Assembly (NCBI GenBank): GCA_018823285.1
Contig: JAHJIQ010000057.1
Span: 1-62,033, forward strand
Reading direction: 5' to 3'
DNA length: 62,033 bases
From: Pseudomonadota bacterium
Lineage (GTDB): Bacteria > Desulfobacterota > Desulfobulbia > Desulfobulbales > JAGXFP01
Position 1 is the stretch's first letter. The number at the start of each line of letters is the position of its first letter. Positions 33,685 to 43,235 of this stretch are shown here, piece after piece. A program made the translations under genes and the position numbers. A model generated the notes under the pieces. The model was not told the origin of the DNA. It ran no database searches and was given only the letters and a program-made list of their open reading frames with translations.

Positions 33685-35598
33685 TTATTTCACCTCTTCG
33701 TAATCGGCATCGACAACATCATCGTCATCCTTCTTGCCAGACCCGGAGCCACCTTCCTGACTGCCGCCGCTCTCCGGCCCACCCTTTTCCTTGGTGGCCT
33801 GGGAGTACATGATTTCGGCCAGCTTATGCGAAGCCTGAGTCAAGGCCTCAATTCCTTTCCGGACAGCCTCGGAGTCGTCACCGTCCATGACCTTTTTAAG
33901 ATTTCCAGCCTCCTTCTCGACATTGCCCCTGGTCTCCGCATCAACCTTGTCACCAAGATCCTTGAGACTCTTCTCGGTCGCATAGATGAGCGAGTCGGCC
34001 TGATTGCGCAGCTCAACATGCTCCTTTCTCTTCTTGTCTTCGTCGGCGTGGGCCTCTGCATCCTGCTGCATCTTCTTGATCTCGTCCTCGGAGAGACCGC
34101 TTGACGCGGTGATCCGGATCGACTGCTCCTTGCCGGTACCAAGATCCTTGGCGGAAACATGAAGAATCCCGTTGGCATCGAGATCAAAGGTAACTTCGAT
34201 CTGCGGAACTCCGCGCGGAGCCGGCGGGATGTCGGCAAGCTCAAAACGGCCTATCGATTTATTGCCGGAGGCCATCTCTCTTTCACCCTGCAGGACATGG
34301 ATGGAAACAGCAGGCTGATTGTCGGCCGCCGTTGAGAAGGTCTGGCTTTTCTTGGTGGGAATGGTGGTGTTCTTTTCAATCAGCTTGGTACAGACTCCAC
34401 CAAGAGTTTCAATTCCCAGTGAGAGCGGGGTGACATCGAGCAACAGAACATCCTTGACATCACCCTGAAGAACGCCGCCCTGAATAGCCGCGCCAATGGC
34501 CACAACCTCGTCCGGGTTCACACCCTTATGGGGCTCTTTGCCGAAAATCTCCTTCACTTTTGCCTGAACCTTGGGCATTCTGGTCATGCCTCCGACCAGA
34601 ATAACCTCGTCGATATCCGAAGCGCTCAAGCCCGCATCCTTCAACGCGGTCAGACATGGCCCCTGGGTGCGGTCGATCAGATCGGCAACCAGTCCTTCAA
34701 GTTTGGCTCGACTCAGCTTGATGTTCAGATGTTTGGGACCGGACGCATCGGCGGTGATGAAGGGAAGATTGATATCCGTTTCCATCGCGGTGGAAAGCTC
34801 CATCTTCGCTTTCTCTCCTTCCTCCTTGAGCCTTTGCAGGGCCATGGGGTCGTTACGCAGATCAATCCCCTGGCTACGCTTGAACTCGTCGGCCAGCCAG
34901 TTGACGATTCGCATATCGAAATCTTCACCACCCAGAAAGGTATCACCGTTGGTTGACTTGACCTCAAAAACCCCGTCGCCGATCTCAAGGATTGAAACGT
35001 CAAACGTACCTCCGCCCAGATCAAAAACGGCGATCTTCTCCTCGCTCTTCTTGTCAAGACCGTACGCGAGTGAAGCAGCGGTCGGCTCGTTGATAATCCT
35101 CTGGACATTCAGCCCGGCGATCCGCCCGGCATCTTTTGTCGCCTGACGCTGGCTGTCATTGAAATAGGCCGGAACGGTAATAACGGCATCCGTCACCGTC
35201 TCGCCCAGATAATGTTCTGCGGTTTGCTTCATTTTGGTCAGGATCATGGCGGAAATTTCTGCCGCGCCATACAATTTCCCTTCAACCTCAACCACGGCAT
35301 CCCCATCCTTTCCTTCAACGATCTTGAATGGACTGACGCCAACGCTCTTTTTCACCTCGGGGTCAGTAAATTTCCGTCCGATCAGCCTCTTGATCGCGGA
35401 AAGCGTCCGGTGCGGGTTGGTCACCGCCTGACGCTTGGCAATCTGGCCGACCAACCTCTCTCCATTGTCGGAAAATGCGACAACCGACGGGGTTGTCCGG
35501 TTTCCCTCCACATTTGTGATGACTGTCGGATCTCCACCTTCCATTATGGCAACACAGGAATTTGTCGTCCCAAGATCTATACCGATTATTTTTCCCAT
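33685..35598 (-). CDS. dnaK: Chaperone DnaK (Hsp70)
   Basis: This 637-residue Hsp70 has the signature [13 protein letters not shown] at the N-terminus, [13 protein letters not shown] and VGGMTRMP in the ATPase domain, then the substrate-binding domain and a Gly-rich tail ending [13 protein letters not shown]. It binds unfolded segments in an ATP cycle driven by DnaJ and GrpE. GGAG precedes the ATG. It is 74 nt downstream of grpE in the same operon; dnaJ is not next to it. Confidence 0.98.
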   Translation of the reverse strand: MGKIIGIDLGTTNSCVAIMEGGDPTVITNVEGNRTTPSVVAFSDNGERLVGQIAKRQAVTNPHRTLSAIKRLIGRKFTDPEVKKSVGVSPFKIVEGKDGDAVVEVEGKLYGAAEISAMILTKMKQTAEHYLGETVTDAVITVPAYFNDSQRQATKDAGRIAGLNVQRIINEPTAASLAYGLDKKSEEKIAVFDLGGGTFDVSILEIGDGVFEVKSTNGDTFLGGEDFDMRIVNWLADEFKRSQGIDLRNDPMALQRLKEEGEKAKMELSTAMETDINLPFITADASGPKHLNIKLSRAKLEGLVADLIDRTQGPCLTALKDAGLSASDIDEVILVGGMTRMPKVQAKVKEIFGKEPHKGVNPDEVVAIGAAIQGGVLQGDVKDVLLLDVTPLSLGIETLGGVCTKLIEKNTTIPTKKSQTFSTAADNQPAVSIHVLQGEREMASGNKSIGRFELADIPPAPRGVPQIEVTFDLDANGILHVSAKDLGTGKEQSIRITASSGLSEDEIKKMQQDAEAHADEDKKRKEHVELRNQADSLIYATEKSLKDLGDKVDAETRGNVEKEAGNLKKVMDGDDSEAVRKGIEALTQASHKLAEIMYSQATKEKGGPESGGSQEGGSGSGKKDDDDVVDADYEEVK

Positions 35599-35672
35599 CT
35601 TATTGTCTCCTATCCCGCACTGTTCATGCGTGTCTTATAAAATTGTATCCGTAACGGAAATACAGGTATGCG

Positions 35673-36245
35673 TTAATTAACGTCCCCTTTGGAAACGATC
35701 ACCTTGGCGGCCCTCAACAGTTTGTCCTTGTACAGATACCCCTTTTCAAATTCCTGCAGGACAGTCTGTTCCGGAACCTCTTTACTGGCCTCCATGGCCA
35801 GCGCCTCGTGGAAATTCGGGTCAAACCGCTCGCCTACACTGGCCACAGGTTTCACCTCATATCTTTCCAGGGAATTCAACAGACCCTTCAGGGTCAATAC
35901 GACACCCTCAAGCAACCGGCTGCCGAAATCATCTCCGCTCTGATCCTGGTTGACGGCCCTCTCAAGATTGTCAATGCTTGGCAGAATCTCTTTCAGCAGA
36001 TTTTCCTCGGCATATTTTAAAGCAAGGTCCTTGTCCCTCTGCAGCCTTTTTTTCTGATTATCGAAATCGGCGGCCATCCGCAGGAGTCTGTCTCTGGTTT
36101 CATTCAACTCCTCACGGAGCTTCTCCAGTTCGCTTAATGCCTCTCCGCTGCTCTCCTCATTGACCTCGGAATGAGAATCTGCGATCTCCTCCGGGGGGTT
36201 CCCGGCAGTTTCTTCAACCGGTTTCTCTTCTTCATTCAAAGCCAT
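35673..36245 (-). CDS. grpE: Nucleotide exchange factor GrpE
   Basis: This 190-residue protein has an acidic N-terminus, a long coiled-coil (about 38-95, including ETRDRLLRMAADFDNQKKR) and a beta domain with RFDPNFHEALAME and the QEFEKGYLYKDKLLRAAKVI end. It releases ADP from DnaK. It is first in grpE-dnaK, without hrcA in front, and GGAG lies just before the ATG. Confidence 0.95.
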   Translation of the reverse strand: MALNEEEKPVEETAGNPPEEIADSHSEVNEESSGEALSELEKLREELNETRDRLLRMAADFDNQKKRLQRDKDLALKYAEENLLKEILPSIDNLERAVNQDQSGDDFGSRLLEGVVLTLKGLLNSLERYEVKPVASVGERFDPNFHEALAMEASKEVPEQTVLQEFEKGYLYKDKLLRAAKVIVSKGDVN

Positions 36246-36342
36246 CTTCTCCTGCTGTAATAAATTGGTTCTGGAAATCGGCGGCTTCGCTGCTGCATGA
36301 GGATAAAGACCGCCCGAATACTGTCAGTTAAAGGCGTCAGCA

Positions 36343-36371
36343 AAAATAAGTATGCTCCCAACCAGTGTCAA
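36343..36371 (-). promoter_or_regulatory. Promoter of grpE-dnaK
   Basis: On the minus strand TTGACA (36366-36371) and TATTTT (36343-36348) are spaced by exactly 17 nt, giving a leader of about 90 nt. The -35 is preceded by C, making CTTGACA, near the sigma-32 -35 box, but no CCCCAT-type -10 exists. No CIRCE repeat was found. Confidence 0.6.
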
Positions 36372-36545
36372 GCGACCCGCTGAATTTCAACAGTTTTTTT
36401 TTCACGTTTTTTTATGCAGACAAAAAATGAACCGGCGAGACACTATCCCTTTAACTATTTCCCGGGAAATGTCGATGAAGTACGGAAGAGGGACCATTAT
36501 AAACCTGAAGATGCAGGCATCTTCATCTCCTGACAAGTGACCGTT

Positions 36546-37229
36546 ATGACTCAAAGCTTTTTCCGGGCGGGAATCCTGTTCATCCTCTGCACAATATTAT
36601 TCTCCACCGCCGGCGCCGAAATGCTCCCGTTGCTGAAAAAGAGAGCAGGAGTCCCACCCTATGAAGTGTTAGAGGAAATTATCCGGACCAATGGGAAGAG
36701 CCTCGCAGAAACCGTTGACCGCGAGGGAATGAACAAACGACCCACCCCGCACCTGGTGTGGGTCACCACACCAGACCCTCAGCTGCAACCGACCACTCTT
36801 TATGGCGATCCTCAAGACAGAATTCTGATCTTACGAACCATGGGCAGCAGCATTGAACACATGCTCCCGGAACTGGACCACATCATTCTCACCCTGCGCA
36901 GCCCGGTCCTCCTGATCTCGTCCGCCACAGAAAGAAACGCCGCCGAGGACAACCGGAACGAGACACCGGAAGAGGCCCTCTCCGGCGCAGAAACAAATGT
37001 AGATCATCAGGTCGATCATGCGGTGAAAAGATATACAGGTCGGGTGGAAAACGGAAGACTCACGGTCATTGGCGCCATTTTCGATTTTGGTGATCTTTAT
37101 GGCAGGGGGGCAGGCCGACAGGTGATCATCAATATCAATGGTGAAAAGAACAGCGCCGTCCTGAGGACCCTGCCCATAACGGCCAGAATGACCGCCGCCG
37201 ACCTGAGCATGAATATCGGCCGGGATTGA
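36546..37229 (+). CDS. Exported protein resembling beta-carbonic anhydrase without zinc ligands
   Basis: This is a 227-residue protein with a signal peptide ending STAGA. The end, NVDHQVDHAVKRYTGRVENG with LTVIGAIFDFGDLYG, resembles the C-terminal part of bacterial beta-carbonic anhydrases. The segments ILILRTMGSSIEHMLPELDH and RSPVLLISSATERNAAEDN align in order with their RNAGN and GHxxCGA regions. Neither the C-x-D-x-R nor the H-x2-C zinc ligands are present, so catalysis is unlikely. The start is uncertain (GTG at 36537 or ATG at 36546). This assignment rests on a remote likeness. Confidence 0.45.
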   Translation: MTQSFFRAGILFILCTILFSTAGAEMLPLLKKRAGVPPYEVLEEIIRTNGKSLAETVDREGMNKRPTPHLVWVTTPDPQLQPTTLYGDPQDRILILRTMGSSIEHMLPELDHIILTLRSPVLLISSATERNAAEDNRNETPEEALSGAETNVDHQVDHAVKRYTGRVENGRLTVIGAIFDFGDLYGRGAGRQVIININGEKNSAVLRTLPITARMTAADLSMNIGRD

Positions 37230-37291
37230 GTGAGGACCGCCGGGGATCAGAAAATCAACCTCCACCCCTCTCTTTATGGGCAATCCAAGAA

Positions 37292-38599
37292 TCAGGTGGA
37301 AGCGATATATGCCTGAATGGCATCAGCCATGTTTTTGAAGATCATCCGGAACTTCTCCTCGTTTCTTTCCAGGATAGTAGTCCGGAAACCCTGCATGGTT
37401 GTAGCAAAGGACGACAACGGCACAACACAAATACCCGTTGCCCCGAGCATGTAATAAACAAACCTTTTATCCAGTTCGACTCCAGGTGCATTCACCAACC
37501 CTTCAACATGAGCCCGCACTTCCGGGTTATCAATCGGCAGGGTCTGCCGGTGGTTCAACACACCATCCGCAAAGGCCACGCTCATGTAGAAAGCGCCGTT
37601 GGTGCGATTGGCAATAACCCCATCGATGTTCTTGAGGCAATCATAAGCGATATTTGAGAATTTCTCATATCGCCTGATCCTCTCCTCAAGATACCCCGGG
37701 TACTCAGGATGGGTGAGCAGAGCCGGCAAGGCCATCTGCGGCAGGGTGGTCGAACAGACCTCCAGCATTTTGGCATTCAGGATAGAGGCCACATACTTCT
37801 GAAACATGGGATTGTTTGCAGCGTTATACACCTCGATCCAGCCGCAACGTGACCCCGGCCAGGGCATCTCTTTGGAAATCCCCCGCATGCTGATCGCAGG
37901 CACATCACCTATTACGGCTGAAAGCGGTTTTGTAGAGGTCCCGTTATAGATAATCCGCTGATACACCTCGTCACAGATCACAAAGAGATCATATTTCCTG
38001 GCCAGCCCGACCATTTCCCGCAGGATCTCTTCCGGATAGACGGCACCTGTCGGATTGTCGGGGTTTATGATCAGAATACCCGCAACCGCCGGATTGTACT
38101 TGATCCGTTTCTCCAGATCATCGAGATCCGGATACCAGTGGTTATCGGGATCAAGACGATAGGTAACCGGCCGGTCGCCTGCGTGGGCAGCCTCTGCCGA
38201 GGAATGCGTTGTGTAGCTGGGCGAAGGAACGACCACCCGAGCGGTCCTCTTCAGGTATCCGAAAATTTTGTTGATCGCATCGCCGAGACCATTGAAGAAA
38301 ATGATATCTTCCGGACCGATCTGCACCCCGCCGCGTTTGTTCACCTCGTCGGCAATAAACTTTCTGGTCGAAAGAATACCCTTGGTCGGACAGTAGCCGT
38401 AAGTCGCGTCTTTCATGACAAAGTCAACGACAATCTTTTTCATCCATTCCGGAATGATCTCGCCCTTTGCAACAGGGTCGCCGATATTTTCCCAGTAGGT
38501 GTCAATCCCAAGGCTCTTGAGCTTCTCTCCCACGTTGACGATATTCCTGATTTCGTAGGTGAGTTCGCCTGCCCCAATGTGAACAATATCAGTACGCAC
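37292..38599 (-). CDS. Class I/II PLP-dependent aminotransferase
   Basis: This 435-residue fold-type I enzyme has NPDNPTG at 179-185, DEVY at 210-213, the PLP lysine in ISKEMPWPGSR (K243) and the substrate-carboxylate Arg R251. The substrate cannot be told; this long, pyridoxal-type family is often annotated as an aspartate or alanine aminotransferase. The start is GTG 38599 with GGGAG 6 nt before it. An in-frame upstream ATG would take its first residues from the dispersed repeat and is rejected. Confidence 0.88.
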   Translation of the reverse strand: MRTDIVHIGAGELTYEIRNIVNVGEKLKSLGIDTYWENIGDPVAKGEIIPEWMKKIVVDFVMKDATYGYCPTKGILSTRKFIADEVNKRGGVQIGPEDIIFFNGLGDAINKIFGYLKRTARVVVPSPSYTTHSSAEAAHAGDRPVTYRLDPDNHWYPDLDDLEKRIKYNPAVAGILIINPDNPTGAVYPEEILREMVGLARKYDLFVICDEVYQRIIYNGTSTKPLSAVIGDVPAISMRGISKEMPWPGSRCGWIEVYNAANNPMFQKYVASILNAKMLEVCSTTLPQMALPALLTHPEYPGYLEERIRRYEKFSNIAYDCLKNIDGVIANRTNGAFYMSVAFADGVLNHRQTLPIDNPEVRAHVEGLVNAPGVELDKRFVYYMLGATGICVVPLSSFATTMQGFRTTILERNEEKFRMIFKNMADAIQAYIAST

Positions 38600-38617
38600 T
38601 TCCTTCTCCCAAAAAAT

Positions 38618-38756
38618 AAAGCTTAAGTTAAGCCGCTTGCCTGCTCGTACGAAACTTACACCCCTCAAGGGGGTACTGAAGTGAGTACCCGAAGGGTGAA
38701 AAGCTTGCGTTGAGCAGCTTGTCCGCTCGTACGAAACGTATACCCGAATGGTGAAA
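38618..38756. repeat. Dispersed intergenic repeat, copy F
   Basis: This is the longest intact copy in plus orientation: AAAGCTTAAGTTAAGCCG, CTTGC, CTGCTCGTACGAAACTTAC, ACCCCTCAAGGGGGTACTG, AAGTGAGTACCCGAAGGGTG, then a second GAGCAG-N5-CGCTCG unit ending CCCGAATGGTGAAA. It contains an unoccupied version of the IS110 target. A CCCGGA/TCCGGG hairpin follows at 38795-38816; the rest of the gap to 38948 shows no gene. Confidence 0.85.
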
Positions 38757-38948
38757 TCCCGGAGACTTAAGCCCCGGAGTTAAAAACGATAAAACCCGGA
38801 CAGAGTGGCATCCGGGAAAATGGATTTTCTAACACAGCCCCCATTGATAGTCAACAAGCGGTTAACTTTTCAGCCTGAAGGCCGATAAGTTTTTTATGCG
38901 ATATCGTTCACTCAACTTATCCGCTCATTATTTTCAGGGAGGTTCGAT

Positions 38949-39152
38949 ATGAAAATCTGGCGCTTTGCAATACAGGGGGACATGGTGAATGCCGGGAACA
39001 CAAAACGGCAGAAAACTTCACGCCATGGCTGCAACGAACCTTTCAAAGACCGCTACTGGTGCCCGAAGCTTCAATGGTTCAGAAAAAAACATTGCCCATT
39101 CGAAAACCGTAACGAATGTGAAAATTACCGACAGATGTGCGGCTGTATCTGA
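38949..39152 (+). CDS. Small cysteine-rich protein
   Basis: This 67-residue protein has an excellent ribosome site (GGGAGG, 6 nt before the ATG), which supports a real gene. It has six cysteines (HGC, YWCP, KHCPF, NECEN, MCGCI) and is basic and aromatic-rich. The spacing suggests one or two metal sites. I do not recognise the family. It stands alone, converging with the SprA-like gene. Confidence 0.6.
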   Translation: MKIWRFAIQGDMVNAGNTKRQKTSRHGCNEPFKDRYWCPKLQWFRKKHCPFENRNECENYRQMCGCI

Positions 39153-39185
39153 CCTCTGACGGCAGGCTGACCAATTGCTGCTTTT

Positions 39186-39992
39186 CTATGCCGACTCAGC
39201 GATGTTGGAATTTTCTGTTTCGAGAGAGCCTTCACCTTCTTCAATCTGCGTTGCTTCATCCCGCGCCAGGTTCAACAGTTCAATTCTTGCCTTGATGATC
39301 GCCAGAGCCGCCTGGGCCGCGACCCGTCGGTCCTGAGCCGAAGGCGTTGCGGGCGCCAGCGCGGCACTCCTGACCGCCTCCATCTTCCTGATGGTTGCCT
39401 CGGGACTTACCCCTTCGGAGGTGTCGATGGCAACATCACCACCCACGGCGTAACGTTTGCCGTCGGGGCCGACCCGGTACTGATAGGAAACCCCGCCCCG
39501 GATCAACCCGCCGCCGACCGCAACATGCGCCCTTTCATGGGCGCGGACTGCGGCATCGATTGATTTCAGGCGGGACAACGCCATCTGCTGCTGCAGACCC
39601 AGGCCGTCTTCCGCCATTTCATCCCCGGCCATCTCCATTTCTTTCTTTCCCTGGGCCGCCGCATCTTCTTCAACTTCGTCCCTGATATCCGGAGCTGGCT
39701 TCTCTTCTGCCTTATCGGGCGATATGGTCCCCGTCAGAGAGGTCGACTGGATCTCATAAAGCACCGATACGCAGGATGAGCACCTTGAGCAGGCGCATTT
39801 CTCCTCTCCGGCACTGATCACCCCGACAGACACCGCCTTGTTCTTCCACCAGGCGCCCTCTTCGAACGTATCCGTTTCAGGCGTTTCAATCCCGTGATCG
39901 TGTTCCGCACCTTTCTCGTACCCTGGCAGATTGAACCCCGGGGTGATCGTAATCTGGTGAAAAAGTTTTTTGACCGGGCCGATGAAAGACAT
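39186..39992 (-). CDS. SprA-related putative metalloprotease
   Basis: This 268-residue protein has a conserved C-terminal region with AAVRAHERAHVAVGG (H152, E153, H156, a HExxH site), GPDGKRYAVGGDVAIDTSEG, and PEATIRKMEAVRSAALAPATPSAQDRRVAAQAA over successive stretches. This is the SprA-related family, called putative metalloproteases from the HExxH motif alone. An unusual CACSRCSSC cluster sits at 66-74. No signal peptide is evident. The start was set to ATG 39992 with AGGA about 10 nt upstream. It lies alone downstream of gltA. Confidence 0.75.
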   Translation of the reverse strand: MSFIGPVKKLFHQITITPGFNLPGYEKGAEHDHGIETPETDTFEEGAWWKNKAVSVGVISAGEEKCACSRCSSCVSVLYEIQSTSLTGTISPDKAEEKPAPDIRDEVEEDAAAQGKKEMEMAGDEMAEDGLGLQQQMALSRLKSIDAAVRAHERAHVAVGGGLIRGGVSYQYRVGPDGKRYAVGGDVAIDTSEGVSPEATIRKMEAVRSAALAPATPSAQDRRVAAQAALAIIKARIELLNLARDEATQIEEGEGSLETENSNIAESA

Positions 39993-40184
39993 CTTTTTTC
40001 GTTTCCTATTAGAATAAAAACTCTTCCGAGGCGTTCCACCAAAAAATCCCGGAACATCCCGTTTTACTGATCGGCACATTTATCGATTTACTTTAAGAAT
40101 TTCATAAAAATGATCATTTTTCTCTCAAAACCATGATTCCCCAGGCCTGGAAAAGCAGCGGCGGTCTGAAAAGAACAAAAAAAA

Positions 40185-40211
40185 CCGCTTTGACCTGGTA
40201 GGCCAAAGCGG
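40185..40211 (-). terminator. Intrinsic terminator of gltA
   Basis: CCGCTTTG and CAAAGCGG form an 8-bp stem with an 11-nt loop; on the minus strand eight T follow. It lies 33 nt beyond the gltA stop. Confidence 0.85.
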
Positions 40212-40243
40212 CTGGGCACTTTTCATTTTATCAGGAAAGGACT

Positions 40244-41560
40244 TCAGCCCCTCTCCTCAATCGGCACGAATTTTCTGGTCTTGGGGCCGACATAGATCTG
40301 TCTCGGCCGCCCGATCTTCGCATTTGGGTCATCGCGCATTTCCTTCCAGTGAGCGATCCAGCCGGGCAGTCTGCCCAGGGCAAACATCACCGTAAACATA
40401 TTGGTCGGGATCCCGATGGCCCGATAGATTATCCCACTGTAGAAGTCAACATTCGGATAAAGCTTCCGTTCAATGAAATAATCATCGTTCAAGGCGACCT
40501 CTTCCAGCTGCTTGGCAATTTCCAGAAGCGGATCATTCTCCATGTTCAGGGCGCTCAGGACATCATCGCACGCCTTTTTGATTATCCTCGATCGCGGGTC
40601 GTGATTTTTGTAGACCCGGTGCCCGAAACCAACCAGCCGGAAAGGATCCTTGGGATCTTTCGCCCTTTCGATAAAGTTGAGATACTTGCCTCCCTTCATA
40701 TGGATCTCTTCAAGCATCTCCATGACCGCCTGGTTTGCCCCTCCGTGCAAAGGACCCCACAGGGCGCTGATTCCGGCCGAGATTGAAGCATAGAGGTTGA
40801 CCTGGGCACTGCCGACCAGCCTGACCGTGGCGGTTGAGCAGTTCTGCTCATGATCTCCATGGAGGATCAGCAATTTGTTCAGGGCGTCGACAACCGTGTC
40901 GTCAACCAGGTAAGGATTGACAGGAGAGTCAAACATCATATTCAGAAAATTGGCGCAGTAAGAGAGATTGTAGCGCGGGTAGACAAGCGGATAGCCCATA
41001 CTCTTCTTGTAGGAAAAAGCGGCAATGGTCCTGATCTTCGAAATCAGGCGGGCGGCCGTGGTGATAAAACTCTCCCAGGCCAGCGGGTCGTTGCCGGAAA
41101 TCTCCGGATAGAAATTGCACAGACCGTTGGTCATTGAGGAGAGGATCGACATCGGTGGCGCTCCCGGCGGGAAGCGGTCGAAAAAATGAACCATGTCCTC
41201 GTGGATCATGGAATGCTTGTTCAACAATCTTTTAAACCGGGTGAGCTGCTCCTCGGTCGGCAAAGATCCTTTCAGGAGCAGATAAGCGACCTCAACGAAG
41301 GAGCACTTCTCTGCAAGATCTTCAATGGAATACCCTCGATAGTTCAGGATACTTTTCTCACCGTCAAGAAAAGTAATACTGCTGCTGCAGGAACCGGTAT
41401 TCATGAAACCGCTGTCGATGGTTATGAGGCCGGTTTTCGCTCTGAGCTTCCGGATATCAATGGCTAACTCGCCTTCAGAACCTTTGATAATCGGCAATTT
41501 GAAAACCTGATCCCCAATCCGGACTTCGGCTTCTTCTCCTGTCTGATATTCATCCAGCAT
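40244..41560 (-). CDS. gltA: Citrate synthase
   Basis: This 438-residue type II enzyme condenses oxaloacetate and acetyl-CoA in the TCA cycle. It has LHGDHEQNCST with the first active-site His, GPLHGGANQAVMEML with the second, and GFGHRVYKNHDPR. An N-terminal beta domain (residues 1-50) is typical of the NADH-sensitive Gram-negative form. AGGA lies 8 nt before the ATG. It is monocistronic with a strong terminator. Confidence 0.97.
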   Translation of the reverse strand: MLDEYQTGEEAEVRIGDQVFKLPIIKGSEGELAIDIRKLRAKTGLITIDSGFMNTGSCSSSITFLDGEKSILNYRGYSIEDLAEKCSFVEVAYLLLKGSLPTEEQLTRFKRLLNKHSMIHEDMVHFFDRFPPGAPPMSILSSMTNGLCNFYPEISGNDPLAWESFITTAARLISKIRTIAAFSYKKSMGYPLVYPRYNLSYCANFLNMMFDSPVNPYLVDDTVVDALNKLLILHGDHEQNCSTATVRLVGSAQVNLYASISAGISALWGPLHGGANQAVMEMLEEIHMKGGKYLNFIERAKDPKDPFRLVGFGHRVYKNHDPRSRIIKKACDDVLSALNMENDPLLEIAKQLEEVALNDDYFIERKLYPNVDFYSGIIYRAIGIPTNMFTVMFALGRLPGWIAHWKEMRDDPNAKIGRPRQIYVGPKTRKFVPIEERG

Positions 41561-41768
41561 ACACTGTTTTCCTTTTATGACCGGTTTTGCAGAACAACCG
41601 GCAAATCACGTTAAACCACCCGACTCATAGAATATGACATTCATCGGAATCGACCGGACCCGGCCAACTTAGCCGTCTGTAAAAGAGGCGGGTGAAAATT
41701 CAGAACGAATCGGCTAATATACCCTGAACCCTTCTTTATATCAAGTTTGACTCAATCACATTACCCTG

Positions 41769-42482
41769 ATGGGATCACGAGCGTTTTTTATGGACCATAT
41801 CGAACATGACAGACGGATGCGGATTTTCACCGAGCAGGTTACCGTCTATCCGGTTTCCTGTGAAAAACTCTGCAATGGGCGGAGCGATCTGAAATGGCTC
41901 GATGCGGTCCTTGCCGGAGGGGCGAAAATCGTACAGCTACGGGACAAGGAATCCAACGACCTCACCCTCTTCCGGAAAGCGGTCGTTTTCCGGGAAAAAA
42001 CCAGAGAGGCCGGCGCCCTGTTCATCGTCAACAACCGCCTGGATATCGCCATGCTCTGTGATGCGGACGGCATCCATCTGGGCAACAGCGACATCCCCGC
42101 CGATGAAGCGCGCCGCCTCTGCCCGGGAATGATCATCGGCGTCTCGGCCAACAGCGAGGAGCAGGCAGCTTCAGCCGATTCCCGGGGTGCCTCCTATTAC
42201 AATATCGGGCCGCTTTTCCCCACCGAAACCAAGGCGGGGCTCAGCACGTTTCTGGGGCCCGGGGCAATCCGGCGCTTCTCCTCCCGGTCCCGGCTGCCGT
42301 TCACCGTTATGGGCGGAATAAAATACAACAATATCGAAGAGTTGATAGACTTTGGCGCCAGAAGAATCGCAGTGGTTACCGCCCTGACCCTGGCTGAAAA
42401 TATCGCCGAAGAAACCAGACGCTGGGTGAAAGCTATCATCACTCCACCCGGCGCCGCACAGAAGACAGGGAATAACGAATGA
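41769..42482 (+). CDS. thiE: Thiamine-phosphate synthase
   Basis: This TIM-barrel enzyme of about 237 residues joins HMP-PP and thiazole phosphate. Motifs seen: GGAKIVQLRDKE, LFIVNNRLDIAMLCDADGIHLG, YYNIGPLFPTETKAG and VMGGIKYNNIEEL. The N-terminus is uncertain. ATG 41769 and ATG 41790 both lack a clear ribosome site, and the conserved part starts near residue 20. It overlaps the next gene by the ATGA arrangement, so the two are coupled. No TPP riboswitch was recognised upstream. Confidence 0.9.
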   Translation: MGSRAFFMDHIEHDRRMRIFTEQVTVYPVSCEKLCNGRSDLKWLDAVLAGGAKIVQLRDKESNDLTLFRKAVVFREKTREAGALFIVNNRLDIAMLCDADGIHLGNSDIPADEARRLCPGMIIGVSANSEEQAASADSRGASYYNIGPLFPTETKAGLSTFLGPGAIRRFSSRSRLPFTVMGGIKYNNIEELIDFGARRIAVVTALTLAENIAEETRRWVKAIITPPGAAQKTGNNE

Positions 42483-43156
42483 CCCCGGACGCAAAAAAAA
42501 CGATGGCCGACCTTGTTCAGGAAATTCTTCTCCTGATGGAATACAATGCTCCTCCGGAAGAAAAGAAAAGCCTGATCACGGTTCTGGAAAAATATTCCTC
42601 GGACATTATCGCCTTAAAGGTCCTGCATCATTTTTACAGTTTTCTGCCCGAAGCGAGGGAAGACGGCATTACCAGAATTCACCGTCTTTCCTCCAAGGAA
42701 GGAGCTTTTCTGCTCTGTGCCAGGACATATATCGACAACTATCTCTATCTGGTTACCCGCGAAAGAGCGGAATTCCTGGGGGTTGCCGCCGAAGGAATCT
42801 GGGATCTTGAAGCTCTGGCCTTCTTCAGCTGCCGGACCAGGGAGGAGTTTCTGGCAAAGTATGGCAATCCTGACAATTTCCCTGACCATCAACCGGTCAA
42901 CGAATCCCCGGAACTCTGCCCGGTATGCGGAACTTCGGATGGCGAGATCCACACCTTCGGCTGCCCGGTGGAAATCTGTCCCTGGTGTGACGGTCAGCTG
43001 ACCAGCTGCTCATGCCGTTTCACCAGGACCGGGCGTAAAGTTTTCACCAGCGACGCCCAGCTTGATGAATTTCTGGAAACGCTTGAACATCATGGGAGAG
43101 TGGCGTTTGACGCCGACACCCATCGTCCTGCCCTGCCGGCAGGACAGAAGCTGTAA
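42479..43156 (+). CDS. Zinc-ribbon protein coupled to thiE
   Basis: This is a 225-residue protein of unknown role. The N-terminal 140 residues are helical. The C-terminal part has ELCPVCGTSDGEIHTFGCPV, then EICPWCDGQLTSCSC, two closely set zinc ribbons. The ATG overlaps the thiE stop (ATGA), implying coupled translation. A thiamine link is possible but not shown. A terminator shared with hflC follows. Confidence 0.65.
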   Translation: MTPDAKKTMADLVQEILLLMEYNAPPEEKKSLITVLEKYSSDIIALKVLHHFYSFLPEAREDGITRIHRLSSKEGAFLLCARTYIDNYLYLVTRERAEFLGVAAEGIWDLEALAFFSCRTREEFLAKYGNPDNFPDHQPVNESPELCPVCGTSDGEIHTFGCPVEICPWCDGQLTSCSCRFTRTGRKVFTSDAQLDEFLETLEHHGRVAFDADTHRPALPAGQKL

Positions 43157-43161
43157 AACAA

Positions 43162-43197
43162 AAGATCGGCACCCGGATTCACCCGACTGCCGATCTT
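43162..43197 (-). terminator. Terminator between convergent operons
   Basis: AAGATCGGCA and TGCCGATCTT form a perfect 10-bp stem with a 16-nt loop. On the minus strand TTTTGTTTT follows, so it ends the hflK-hflC transcript; it may also halt the thiE operon on the other strand. Confidence 0.8.
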
Positions 43198-43235
43198 GTC
43201 AATCTTGCTGCTCTATTCCGTAACCCGATTTCCCG

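Noticed and set aside
36246..36420. CIRCE element or sigma-32 promoter for grpE-dnaK
   Set aside because: No TTAGCACTC/GAGTGCTAA pair is present and no CCCCAT-type -10 box; a sigma-70 pair fits better.
38600..38668. Extended N-terminus of the aminotransferase from an upstream ATG
   Set aside because: The extra residues come from the dispersed repeat; the GTG at 38599 has a proper ribosome site and matches the family start better.
41561..41768. TPP riboswitch before thiE
   Set aside because: The CUGAGA and ACCUGA-type conserved boxes of a THI element were not found.
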